The translations under genes and the position numbers were made by a program. The notes beneath the pieces were generated by a model. It worked only from the letters and a program-made list of their open reading frames with translations, was not told the DNA's origin and did no database searches. From DAHUYF01 sp035509275 (GTDB taxonomy: Bacteria > Pseudomonadota > Alphaproteobacteria > ATCC43930 > CGMCC-115725): 29,236 nucleotides of DNA. Location: assembly GCA_035509275.1 (NCBI GenBank), contig DATJLU010000203.1:1-29236 (forward strand), in the 5' to 3' direction. Shown piece by piece: positions 14,278 to 21,241 of the stretch. Numbering within the stretch: the first letter of the stretch is position 1; every line of letters starts with the position of its first letter.

Positions 14278-14799
14278 ATGGATGAGATCGAGATCGTGCC
14301 CTACGATTCGGCGTGGCCGGCACTCGCCGCCGAGGAGATCGCCAAGGTCCGCGCGGCGCTTCCTTTCGGACTCGTGCGTGCGATCGAGCATATCGGCAGC
14401 ACCGCCGTCCGGAGCCTCGCCGCGAAGCCGATTATCGATCTGATGATCCTGACCAGCGCGCTGACCGCGGCCAAGCAGCTGGCCGTTCCGCCGCTGGAGG
14501 CCATGGGATATTCCTATTGGCGCACCAATCCGAACCCCGCGCGCATGTTCCTGGTCAAGGGCTTGCCGCCCGCCGCGCGGCGCACGCACCACATCCACAT
14601 CACCGAAGACGAAGCTGAACTGATACGGCATTGCAGCTTCCGCGATCATTTGCGCCGGCATGCCGAGGATGCAAAGCGCTACGCGGCGCTGAAGCGCGCG
14701 CTTGCATCGCGCCACCGAACCGACCGCGAAGCTTATACCGAAGCCAAGAACGACTTCGTGCGCGAGATCGAAGCGAAGCAGCAACGCGACCCAAATTAG
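14278..14799 (+). CDS. GrpB family protein (UPF0157, nucleotidyltransferase-like)
   Basis: A 173-residue protein of the GrpB/UPF0157 family. Landmarks are the N-terminal IEIVPYDSAWPALAAEE, the central AIEHIGSTAVRSLAAKPIIDLMI with the GS...KPIID nucleotidyltransferase-like core, HHIHITEDEAELIRHCSFRDHLR and the C-terminal YAALKRALA...YTEAKNDFVREI. The same domain is found fused to dephospho-CoA kinase in some bacteria; its reaction is unknown. ATG 14278 is preferred because the family N-terminus begins here; a TTG at 14251 is in frame but has no better ribosome site. It stands alone, 77 nt after the MFS gene. Confidence 0.9.
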   Translation: MDEIEIVPYDSAWPALAAEEIAKVRAALPFGLVRAIEHIGSTAVRSLAAKPIIDLMILTSALTAAKQLAVPPLEAMGYSYWRTNPNPARMFLVKGLPPAARRTHHIHITEDEAELIRHCSFRDHLRRHAEDAKRYAALKRALASRHRTDREAYTEAKNDFVREIEAKQQRDPN

Positions 14800-14880
14800 A
14801 CAGAAGCGGCGGCGCGTCGTAGCCTCTGGCACGAGCGACGGCAGAGACCTGGGACAACAACATAATTCTCGGGGGGGACC

Positions 14881-15957
14881 ATGGATTTCGGGCAATTCAA
14901 TCTGATGGGCTACCGCACGCAAGGCACGCGGGCCGAGCGGCTCTACGACGATGCGGTCGCGCAGGTGAAGGCAGCCGAGCGCGCGGGCTTTGCCACCGCC
15001 TGGTTCGCCGAGCATCATTTCTCCAATTACTGCGTCTGCCCGTCGCCGCTGATGATGATCGCGCGGCTCGCCGGCGAGACGCACCGCATCAAGCTCGGCA
15101 GCGGCGTCGTGGTCGTGCCGCTCTACCATCCCGTCCGGCTCATCTCCGAAATCGGCATGGTCGATGCGCTGACGCATGGCCGGCTCGTGCTCGGCATCGG
15201 CAGCGGCTATCAGCCTTACGAGTTCGAGCGTTTCGGCGAGGATCTCGGCGAATCCGCGGAGAAGCTCGTCGAGTTCCTCGGCATGCTCGAACAGGCTGAG
15301 ACGCAGCAGAGCTTCGGCCATGACGGGCGCTTCTGGCATCTGCCGGAGACGCATATCGCGGCGCGCAGCGGGCGCGGCATGCCCGATATCTGGGTCGCCG
15401 GCGACAATCCGAGCCTGCAGCGCCTCGCCGCCGCCAAGAACTACGCCGTCATGGTAACGCCGCGCCATTTCACCGCCGAGATGCTGGCCAAGGCGCGGGC
15501 GCGCTATGAGGAAATTTGCCGCCAGGCCGGCAGCGACCCGGCACGGCTGCGCTTTGCCGTGCTGCGCCATCTCTGCGTCACCGACGACCGCGCCGAAGCG
15601 CACGACTTCCTCGACCATGTCCGCCATCAGATCCGGCTGTCGCAAAGCCTCCGCCACCGCCAGCAGGCGATCCAGGGCGGGATGCTGGTCGAGAAGCCCT
15701 GGGAGGGCGAAATGAGCCTCGAGGAGATGGCGGCGCACATGCTGGTGGGCAGCGCCGAGACCATCGCCGAGCGCATGGCCGAAGAGATCCGCCGCGCCCA
15801 GCCCTGCCACTACCTGCTGCAATTCCAGGCCGGCGATTCCCGCCAGAGCCTGGCGCTCGCCTCGATCGAGCGTTTTGCCGGCGAGGTGCTGCCGCTGCTC
15901 GAGAAAGCGGTCGGCCCGCTCGACCGCATCGGCGCCGGAATCAGCGCCGCGGCATAA
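14881..15957 (+). CDS. LLM class flavin-dependent oxidoreductase (bacterial luciferase-like)
   Basis: A 358-residue TIM-barrel flavoprotein of the luciferase-like monooxygenase class. It starts MDFGQFNLMGYRTQ and shows AAERAGFATAWFAEHHFSNYC, the typical second strand-helix with the EHHF motif, then KLGSGVVVVPLYHPVRLISEIGMVD and GRLVLGIGSGYQPYEFERFG, the flavin phosphate region. Members use reduced FMN or F420 to oxidise organic compounds, including alkanesulfonates; the actual substrate is not readable. A run of seven G and an A (14871-14878) just before ATG supplies a close-spaced ribosome site. The gene converges with the AraC regulator, with stops overlapping by 17 bp. Confidence 0.92.
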   Translation: MDFGQFNLMGYRTQGTRAERLYDDAVAQVKAAERAGFATAWFAEHHFSNYCVCPSPLMMIARLAGETHRIKLGSGVVVVPLYHPVRLISEIGMVDALTHGRLVLGIGSGYQPYEFERFGEDLGESAEKLVEFLGMLEQAETQQSFGHDGRFWHLPETHIAARSGRGMPDIWVAGDNPSLQRLAAAKNYAVMVTPRHFTAEMLAKARARYEEICRQAGSDPARLRFAVLRHLCVTDDRAEAHDFLDHVRHQIRLSQSLRHRQQAIQGGMLVEKPWEGEMSLEEMAAHMLVGSAETIAERMAEEIRRAQPCHYLLQFQAGDSRQSLALASIERFAGEVLPLLEKAVGPLDRIGAGISAAA

Positions 15958-16792
15958 GCGCCGCGATCCGTTCGGCGAAGAGCGCGCGCTCGCCGCGGGC
16001 CGCCGCGCGGAAGTGGCGCGGCGACACGCCGGCGGCGCGGCGGAAGCTGCGCACGAAATTCGAGAGATCGGCGAAGCCGACATCGAGGGCGACCTCGGTG
16101 ATCGGCCGCATCTCCTCCGCCAGGAGCCGCGCCGCATGGCGCAGCCGCGCGCGCAGCAGGTACTGATGCGGCGTGACGCCGAGCACCGCGGCGAAGCGGC
16201 GGAGGAAGTGGAACGGGCTCAGCCCCACGACCGCGGCCGCCTGGTCGAGGTCGATCGGCTCGGCGGCGTTCTCGTCGATCCAGAGCGCCGCTTCGACCGC
16301 GCGGCGGCGGTCGCGCGCCCGCGCTTCAGCGGCGCGCCGGTCGCGCCCGCCGGTCCGCGCCACGAAACGCGCCGTCAAGGCGAGGCCGATCTCGTCGAGG
16401 CCGATATCGCTGTCGCCCGACGCGGCGGCCTGCGCCAGCTCGCCCAACACCATGAGCTCCGGCAGCGGCGGCAGCGCGACGCGATGCCAGAGCGCGTCCG
16501 GGCCGCCAACCGCGTCGACCAGCGCCGGCGCGAGCTGAAACGAGAGGCATTCGTCGCGCTCGGCATGGTCATGCGTGCACATATACTCGTCGCCGGGATA
16601 GCCGACGAGCACCGACCCCGCGACGAGCTCGAAGCTGCGGCCGCGGCAGAGGCAGCCGAAGCTGCCTTTGCGCACATAGGAGAGCGAGTAGCCGGCATGG
16701 CGCTCGCGATACGGCGCATCCCGCGGCCCCATGGCGCAGCGATAATCGATCGCCGCAATCCAGTCGCGCTGCAGGAGCGTCGTGATCGGCAT
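15941..16792 (-). CDS. AraC family transcriptional regulator
   Basis: A 283-residue regulator with an N-terminal cupin-like sensor (about 1-110; SLSYVRKGSFGCLCRGRSFELVAGSVLVGYPGDEY) and a C-terminal pair of helix-turn-helix motifs (about 170-265). The first is IDLDQAAAVVGLSPFHFLRRFAAVLG, then the linking PHQYLLRARLRHAARLL, and the second is ITEVALDVGFADLSNFVRSF followed by the family-typical GVSPRHFR. The sensor contains several Cys and His residues (C47, C49, C92, C102 region), so a thiol or metal signal is possible. It begins 3 nt after the HiPIP stop, so both share a transcript; the neighbouring LLM oxidoreductase gene is a candidate target. Confidence 0.92.
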   Translation of the reverse strand: MPITTLLQRDWIAAIDYRCAMGPRDAPYRERHAGYSLSYVRKGSFGCLCRGRSFELVAGSVLVGYPGDEYMCTHDHAERDECLSFQLAPALVDAVGGPDALWHRVALPPLPELMVLGELAQAAASGDSDIGLDEIGLALTARFVARTGGRDRRAAEARARDRRRAVEAALWIDENAAEPIDLDQAAAVVGLSPFHFLRRFAAVLGVTPHQYLLRARLRHAARLLAEEMRPITEVALDVGFADLSNFVRSFRRAAGVSPRHFRAAARGERALFAERIAALMPRR

Positions 16793-16795
16793 TTT

Positions 16796-17074
16796 CTATT
16801 GCGGCGGCTTGCTGCCCCAGAAGGAGCACCAGCCAGTCGGGCTGATCTTGCCCTTCACCAGCTTGCACGATGCGGGCGCGAGGAAGTATTGGCAATTCGC
16901 GCAATCGTGCCCCTCCTTCGGCGTCGGCTGATACTCCGCGTCCTTCTGCGTCATTTTCTCGTCCGCCGCGACGCTCGCGCGCGCCGCGACGCCAAGCGCC
17001 GAGGCGAGCAGCGCCGCCCGACGCAACAGGGCACGGCGGCCGATTCCGCGTTTCCCATCCTGCTCATGGCTCAT
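16796..17074 (-). CDS. High-potential iron-sulfur protein (HiPIP), Tat-exported
   Basis: A 92-residue preprotein: a twin-arginine signal (GRRALLRRAALLASALGVAA, about 12-31) and a short mature domain with C58-x2-C61-x8-C70-x12-C83, the HiPIP pattern for one [4Fe-4S] cluster cycling between 2+ and 3+. The aromatic residues Y63, F64, W82, F85 and W86 near the cysteines shield the cluster as in known HiPIPs. Cofactor-loaded folding before Tat export to the periplasm is expected. The start at 17074 is fixed by AGGAGG at 17083-17088, 8 nt upstream; a longer reading to 17119 would displace the Tat signal. It probably serves as a periplasmic electron shuttle. The AraC gene follows after 3 nt. Confidence 0.93.
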   Translation of the reverse strand: MSHEQDGKRGIGRRALLRRAALLASALGVAARASVAADEKMTQKDAEYQPTPKEGHDCANCQYFLAPASCKLVKGKISPTGWCSFWGSKPPQ

Positions 17075-17082
17075 CCGGGCAA

Positions 17083-17088
17083 CCTCCT
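17083..17088 (-). promoter_or_regulatory. Ribosome binding site that decides the HiPIP start
   Basis: A perfect AGGAGG on the - strand with 8 nt to the ATG at 17074. It supports translation from MSHEQDGKRG rather than from the upstream in-frame ATG at 17119. Confidence 0.8.
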
Positions 17089-17137
17089 GAAGCAGAGTGC
17101 ACAACCGAAAAGCAAACAACGCCTCTGCGCCAGCCGT

Positions 17138-18298
17138 TCAGCCGTGCGCCACGCGCCGCTTCAGCTCGGCCAGCAGAGCGGGGCGATCGGCGGAGAAATC
17201 ATCGGCCTCCCACCACGCCTCGATCGCGGCGAGGAGCCGGCCGACCTCCGGTCCTGCGGGAATGCCGAGCGCCGTGACGTCACGGCCGCGCAGCGGAAAC
17301 CTGATCGCGCGCCAAGTCTCGGCGAGCCTCAGCAGCGCGCGCACGCGCTCGGCCGCGCCGGTGACGGCGCCGGCCAGCAGCACCTGGTCGCGATAGAGAT
17401 CGATCCCGCGGCGATAGGCGAGGCGACGCTGCGTCTTCTCGTCCGCGGCGAGATCGACCGGCGCGCCCGGCACGACGAGCGCGAGCAGCCGGTCGCGCTC
17501 CGCCGCCGAAAGCTTGAGCCGCTCGGCGACCTCGGCGGCGTCTCGCTCGAGCAGCGCCGCCAGCCGCCGGATCGCATCCGCCGCGTCTTCGAGCGCGACG
17601 AGGCCGGCGAGACGGTCGAGGCGCGTCGCCTCCGGCAGCAGCACGGCGAGCACGCCGTCTTCGCGCATCAGGCGGAGCGTCGGCACCGGATCGGCGGCGC
17701 GCAACAGCTTCAGCAGCTCCGCCGCGACGCGCTCGCCCGAGAGGCTCGGCAGCAGCGGCGCCAGCGCGCGGCAAGCGGCGCGCGCCGCGGCATCGGCGTC
17801 ACCGCGGCCGTAATGCGCATGGAAGCGATAGAAGCGCAAAAGCCGCAACACATCTTCGCGGATGCGCGTCGAGGCATCGCCGACGAAGCGGACGCGGCCG
17901 GCGCGCAGATCGGCGAGGCCGCCCAGGGGATCGAAGACCTCGCCCTCGGCGTCGAGGAAAAGCGCGTTCATGGTGAAATCGCGCCGCGCCGCATCCGCCG
18001 CCCAATCATCGGTGAAGGCGACGCGCGCATGGCGCCCATACGTCTCGATGTCGCGCCGCAAGGTGGTGATCTCGACATGGCGCGGCGGCACCACCGCCGT
18101 CACCGTGCCATGCGCTAGCCCGGTCGGCACCGCCTTGATCCCCGCCGCTTCGAGCCGGCGCATCACTTCCTCCGGCAGCAGCGGCGTGGCGATATCGACA
18201 TCGCCGATCTTCCGGCCGAGCAACGCATCGCGCACGCAACCCCCGACAAACCGCCCGCTGCCCCCGAGCGCCGCCAGCACCGGCGTCGCCTCCGTCAT
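17138..18298 (-). CDS. CCA tRNA nucleotidyltransferase / poly(A) polymerase family (class II)
   Basis: A 386-residue nucleotidyltransferase. The catalytic head shows RFVGGCVRDALLGRKIGDVDIAT (GGxxRD at 19-24 and metal-binding D33/D35), the RRDFTMNALF motif near 107, and RIREDVLRLLRFYRFHAHYG, the nucleobase-recognition and neck region. The C-terminal half is helical. The enzyme adds or repairs the CCA end of tRNAs using CTP and ATP; close relatives are poly(A) polymerases and the sequence alone does not separate them firmly. The ATG at 18298 leaves only about 11 residues before the conserved core; the in-frame LAPQPW just upstream may belong to the true N-terminus but offers no ATG before the repeat-rich DNA. 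It follows DUF6111 after an unusual 426-nt gap. Confidence 0.9.
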   Translation of the reverse strand: MTEATPVLAALGGSGRFVGGCVRDALLGRKIGDVDIATPLLPEEVMRRLEAAGIKAVPTGLAHGTVTAVVPPRHVEITTLRRDIETYGRHARVAFTDDWAADAARRDFTMNALFLDAEGEVFDPLGGLADLRAGRVRFVGDASTRIREDVLRLLRFYRFHAHYGRGDADAAARAACRALAPLLPSLSGERVAAELLKLLRAADPVPTLRLMREDGVLAVLLPEATRLDRLAGLVALEDAADAIRRLAALLERDAAEVAERLKLSAAERDRLLALVVPGAPVDLAADEKTQRRLAYRRGIDLYRDQVLLAGAVTGAAERVRALLRLAETWRAIRFPLRGRDVTALGIPAGPEVGRLLAAIEAWWEADDFSADRPALLAELKRRVAHG

Positions 18299-18390
18299 CC
18301 AAGGCTGCGGCGCCAGATGCTCGACGGGGCTGTCGCCGGCGCTAGGCAAGCGCGGCCTCGTCGATGAAGGCAGCGCTTTGACGACCGGAT

Positions 18391-18412
18391 GGATTCCCGC
18401 TTTCGCGCTCGG
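18391..18412. repeat. Partial copy of the GCTTTCGC-cored repeat
   Basis: GGATTCCCGCTTTCGCGCTCGG keeps the core and the left arm of the element but its right arm has changed (CGCGCTC instead of GCGGG), so it no longer forms a full hairpin. Confidence 0.6.
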
Positions 18413-18460
18413 ATATGCACACGCCTCGAGAAGCGCTGTCATTGCAATAGATATCCCGCC

Positions 18461-18538
18461 GTCCCCGCGAAAGCGGGGACCCAGAACACGCGCCCCGGTC
18501 ATCGCACCTGAGGCCCTGGATGCCCGCTTTCGCGGGCA
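18461..18538. repeat. Dispersed palindromic element, copy A (about 80 bp, two hairpins)
   Basis: Two perfect hairpins: GTCCCCGC-GAAA-GCGGGGAC (18461-18480) and TGCCCGC-TTTC-GCGGGCA (18521-18538), whose starts are 60 bp apart and whose cores point in opposite directions, like a BIME/REP pair. The reverse complement of the whole element matches 29031-29110, including CCAGG and CTGGGT flanks and the spacing, so it is a genuine dispersed family. Confidence 0.85.
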
Positions 18539-18585
18539 AAGCGATCGTTGGAGGCTGAAGCGTCGCGAGATATGTGCATGCGCCA

Positions 18586-18646
18586 GCGCTTTCGTGGGAA
18601 TGACAGATCTTGCTTTTATATCCGTCACCCCCGCGAAAGCGGGGGT
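18586..18646. repeat. Partly decayed copy of the dispersed palindromic element
   Basis: One decayed unit (GCGCTTTCGTGGGAATGAC from 18586) and one perfect hairpin ACCCCCGC-GAAA-GCGGGGGT (18627-18646), about 40 bp apart. The same core and convergent layout as copy A indicate a second insertion in the same gap. Confidence 0.7.
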
Positions 18647-18724
18647 CCATCGCGACGCCGCGCTCTGCCAGAGACAGTCCCACGGCGGGGGAGCAATGGG
18701 ATGCAGAGCAAACCACCACGCCGC

Positions 18725-19006
18725 TCATCGCTGCGCCGGCGGTTCGACATGGCCGGGGACGATCTTGCCGCCGATCCATTGCGGCGGCACATAGACGCCT
18801 TGCGCCGAGCCGCCGACGCGCGCGCCGATGGCGTAGAGCATCGCCGCTGCGAGCAGGACGCCGATCCCGGCGAGCCAGGGCCAGGGCAGCGTGCGCCACC
18901 GGCCGCTCAGCGCCAGCGGCATGCGCCGCGCCGCGACGAGCCAGACGACGTAGAGGATGGTCGGCAGCAGCAGCGGCACGATGATGGTGGCGAGGATGCG
19001 CAGCAT
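18725..19006 (-). CDS. DUF6111 family small membrane protein
   Basis: A 93-residue protein with an N-terminal membrane segment (about 4-26, ATIIVPLLLPTILYVVWLVAA) and a second at about 45-66 (WPWLAGIGVLLAAAMLYAIGA). The short C-terminal tail GVYVPPQWIGGKIVPGHVEPP is what I recognise as DUF6111, a family seen in alphaproteobacteria between a Nudix hydrolase and the CCA-transferase gene. Its function is unknown. The start overlaps the Nudix stop by one base (TGATG), so translation is coupled. Confidence 0.82.
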   Translation of the reverse strand: MLRILATIIVPLLLPTILYVVWLVAARRMPLALSGRWRTLPWPWLAGIGVLLAAAMLYAIGARVGGSAQGVYVPPQWIGGKIVPGHVEPPAQR

Positions 19007-19629
19007 CAGCCGGTCAGCACTTCCGCGAGATTGACCAGCATCCCGGCGGTGGCGCCCCAGATGTAGCGCCCCTGATAGGGCAGCACGTAGAAGACGCGCT
19101 GCCGGCCTTTGAACTCGCGGCTGTCGCGGCGGTGATTGGCGCGATCGAGAATGAAGTCGAGCGGCACCTCGAAGACCTCGGCGACCTCGACCGGATCCGG
19201 CGTCGACGGGTAGGGCACGCGCACCAGCCCCACCACCGGCGTCACCTCGAAGCCGGTGCTGGTGACATAGGTGTCGAGCCGGCCGATCACTTCGACGTGA
19301 TCGCGCGGCAGGCCCACCTCCTCCTCGGTCTCGCGCAGCGCCGCGGCGATGGCGTCGGCATCGCTTTCCTCGCGCTTGCCGCCGGGAAAGGAGATTTGCC
19401 CGGCATGAGCGGCAAGGTGCTGAGTGCGCTGGGTCAGCAGCACGGTGAGCCCGCCGGGCCGCATCACCAGCGGCACCAGCACCGCGGCCGGCGTCAGCGG
19501 GTTGGGCGGCGGCGACCCGCCCGGCACCAGCGAATGATCGCCGCGCATCGCCGCCAACGTCGCCGGATCGCTCGACCGCCAGCCCGCCACCGTGCGGGCG
19601 AGCCGCCGGCGCACCTCTTCCGGCGTCAT
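19006..19629 (-). CDS. Nudix hydrolase, CoA pyrophosphatase (NudL/YeaB) type
   Basis: A 207-residue Nudix protein. It carries the UPF0035 motif of CoA pyrophosphatases, LLTQRTQHLAAHAGQISFPG, directly followed by the Nudix box GGKREESDADAIAAALRETE with EEVGL after it; REtxEE provides the catalytic glutamates. Members split CoA or acyl-CoA into 4'-phosphopantetheine and 3',5'-ADP, in the cytoplasm. ATG 19629 is chosen because it overlaps the stop of the DUF1285 gene (ATGA); a reading to 19671 would intrude into that gene. It is followed with one-base overlap by DUF6111. Confidence 0.92.
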   Translation of the reverse strand: MTPEEVRRRLARTVAGWRSSDPATLAAMRGDHSLVPGGSPPPNPLTPAAVLVPLVMRPGGLTVLLTQRTQHLAAHAGQISFPGGKREESDADAIAAALRETEEEVGLPRDHVEVIGRLDTYVTSTGFEVTPVVGLVRVPYPSTPDPVEVAEVFEVPLDFILDRANHRRDSREFKGRQRVFYVLPYQGRYIWGATAGMLVNLAEVLTG

Positions 19630-20195
19630 GGCCCCAGACGGCCCAGCGGAAAGAACCTGCCCTTGCTCCATACGCCAAACAGGGTCGCGTCGCCGACCCG
19701 CTCCTCTCGCCCGATCTCCACCAGCTCGTAGAATACCGGGCGGTTGAGCCGCGCTTCCAGACCGTTGCGCACCAGGATATAGGGGCTGGGCTCATCGGTC
19801 GCGGGGTGATTGACGACGCGCAGGGGATGCGCTTCATCGGCCGCCACAGTATCGTCAATATTGGTGCGGAAGATCAGCTCCTGTTGCCGTCCTTCGCCCC
19901 GCCGGGTGAGCTCGACGGCGACAAAAGGTGCATCTTCGACCGTGATCCGACCGCGCTCAGCCGGCGTTTGCAGCCAGTAGCTGCCATCGGCCTCGCGCCG
20001 CAGAACGGTGCTGAACAGGCGGACGAGCGGCAAGCGGCGAATAGGAGACCCGCGATAAAGCCAGGTTCCATCACGCGCGATGGTTATGTCGAAATGACCG
20101 CAATCGATGGGCTCGCGCGTCACCGCCGGGCCGGTCGCGGAGAGACGGCCGGCGAGCTGTTCGAGGGGCTTTGAAGGCGGCGCCTTATCCGTCAT
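19626..20195 (-). CDS. DUF1285 domain protein
   Basis: A 189-residue soluble protein matching DUF1285 by overall pattern: CGHFDITIARDGTWLYRGSPIRRLPLVRLFSTVLRREADGSYWL, a beta-rich N-terminal half, then TPAERGRITVEDAPFVAVEL and a C-terminal RPVFYELVEIG...GVWSKGRFFPLG. No catalytic residues are assigned and the function is unknown. The ATG at 20195 is preferred (MTDKAPPSK); a reading to 20216 is possible. It is the first gene of the - strand operon DUF1285 - Nudix - DUF6111 and diverges from MoxR with only 35 nt between start codons, so the two promoters must overlap. Confidence 0.88.
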   Translation of the reverse strand: MTDKAPPSKPLEQLAGRLSATGPAVTREPIDCGHFDITIARDGTWLYRGSPIRRLPLVRLFSTVLRREADGSYWLQTPAERGRITVEDAPFVAVELTRRGEGRQQELIFRTNIDDTVAADEAHPLRVVNHPATDEPSPYILVRNGLEARLNRPVFYELVEIGREERVGDATLFGVWSKGRFFPLGRLGP

Positions 20196-20230
20196 GATCA
20201 CCCGTATATGTAGCAAAAGGAGCCGAGCTC
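20196..20230. promoter_or_regulatory. Very short divergent promoter region (DUF1285 / MoxR)
   Basis: Only 35 nt separate the two start codons. AAGGAG at 20217-20222 is the ribosome site of MoxR, 8 nt before its GTG start. An AT-rich stretch (GTATATGTAGCAAAA, 20204-20218) is the only promoter-like DNA; promoters probably extend into either coding region. Confidence 0.45.
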
Positions 20231-21241
20231 GTGAGTGTCACTGAAAACCTGTCGCCTTCTGCCGGCTCGAGCGATCTCGTCGGCGAGATCGAAGCTTTGG
20301 GTCAGCGCCTGGCGCAAGTGCGCGAGCGCATCGGCCGCGTGATCTTCGGTCAGCGCGAGGTGATCGATCAAGCACTGATCACGCTGCTCGCCGGCGGCCA
20401 CGCGCTGCTGATCGGCGTTCCCGGCCTTGCCAAGACGCGGCTGGTCGAGACGCTCGGCACGGTGCTCGGCCTCGAGGACAAGCGCATCCAGTGCACGCCC
20501 GACCTGATGCCGGCCGATATCCTCGGCTCCGAGGTGCTTGAGGAGAGCGAGACCGGCCGGCGCTCCTTCCGCTTCATTCCCGGCCCGGTCTTCAGCCAGC
20601 TGCTGATGGCCGATGAGATCAACCGCGCCAGCCCGCGCACGCAATCGGCGCTGCTGCAGGCGATGCAGGAGGGCCGCGTCTCGGTCGCCGGGCAGTATCA
20701 TCCGCTGCCGCGCCCCTTCCATGTGCTGGCAACGCAGAACCCGCTGGAGCAAGAGGGGACCTATCCGCTGCCCGAAGCGCAGCTCGACCGCTTTCTGCTG
20801 CAGGTCGATGTCGGCTATCCCGACCTCGCCGCCGAGCGGCAGATGCTGATCGCCACCACCGGCGTCGCCGAGGACAGCGTCACGGCGGCGCTCTCCGCCG
20901 GCGAGCTCCTCGCCGCACAGCGCCTGGTGCGGCGCGTGCCGGTGGGCGAGAGCGTGGTCGACGCCATCTTGAAGCTGGTCCGCGCCGGACGGCCCGAGGA
21001 GAGCACCCTGCCCGAGGCCAAGCATATCGCCTGGGGGCCGGGTCCGCGCGCGAGCCAGGCGCTGATGCTCGCCTGCCGGGCGCGCGCGCTGCTCGATGGG
21101 CGTTTTGCGCCGTCGGTCGACGATGTCGTGGCGCTGGCACCCCCGGTGCTGCGCCATCGCATGGCGCTCAATTTCGCGGCGCGCGCCGATGGCGTCACCA
21201 TGGCCGACATCATCGGCCGACTCGTCGCGCCGCTGGGTTGA
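20231..21241 (+). CDS. MoxR family AAA+ ATPase
   Basis: A 336-residue AAA+ protein. Walker A is GVPGLAKT (62-69), Walker B is LLMADEINRASPRTQSALLQ (near 127) and sensor 1 lies in FHVLATQNPLEQEGTYPLPEAQLDRF, all typical of MoxR; the C-terminal lid follows. MoxR proteins act as chaperone-like ATPases that mature or load metal into VWA-domain partners. The downstream DUF58 and VWA-like membrane proteins are the expected partners. The GTG start at 20231 is supported by AAGGAG at 20217-20222. Its stop overlaps the DUF58 start by one base. Confidence 0.96.
   Translation: MSVTENLSPSAGSSDLVGEIEALGQRLAQVRERIGRVIFGQREVIDQALITLLAGGHALLIGVPGLAKTRLVETLGTVLGLEDKRIQCTPDLMPADILGSEVLEESETGRRSFRFIPGPVFSQLLMADEINRASPRTQSALLQAMQEGRVSVAGQYHPLPRPFHVLATQNPLEQEGTYPLPEAQLDRFLLQVDVGYPDLAAERQMLIATTGVAEDSVTAALSAGELLAAQRLVRRVPVGESVVDAILKLVRAGRPEESTLPEAKHIAWGPGPRASQALMLACRARALLDGRFAPSVDDVVALAPPVLRHRMALNFAARADGVTMADIIGRLVAPLG

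Larger units (their letters stand above)
18299..18724. other. 426-nt intergenic stretch filled with palindromic repeats
   Basis: No gene is supported here; a frame that stays open through it only reads through repeats. It holds at least five GCTTTCGC/GCGAAAGC-cored units in alternating orientation: partial at 18391-18412, full at 18461-18480 and 18521-18538, decayed at 18586-18600, full at 18627-18646. A new promoter for the CCA gene may lie here, but no clear hexamers are visible. Confidence 0.75.

Noticed and set aside
14827..14844. TGGCACG-like sequence before the LLM gene, as in sigma-54 promoters.
   Set aside because: The GC element is not at the required spacing (GG-N10-GC fails), so it is not a credible sigma-54 site.
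14861..14866. CATAAT as a possible -10 box of the LLM gene.
   Set aside because: No -35 hexamer at 16-18 bp, and transcription would start inside the ribosome site.
14050..16137. Long - strand open frame opposite GrpB and the LLM gene.
   Set aside because: It is antisense to well-supported genes and is Arg/Ala-rich without domains; a GC-bias shadow.
15875..18118. Long + strand open frame opposite AraC, HiPIP and the CCA gene.
   Set aside because: It crosses three clear - strand genes and intergenic DNA, with no recognisable domain.
18391..18646. Repeated GCGAAAGC units as a possible CRISPR array.
   Set aside because: Units alternate in orientation, spacing is irregular, units are short and palindromic, and no cas gene is near; they are REP-like elements.
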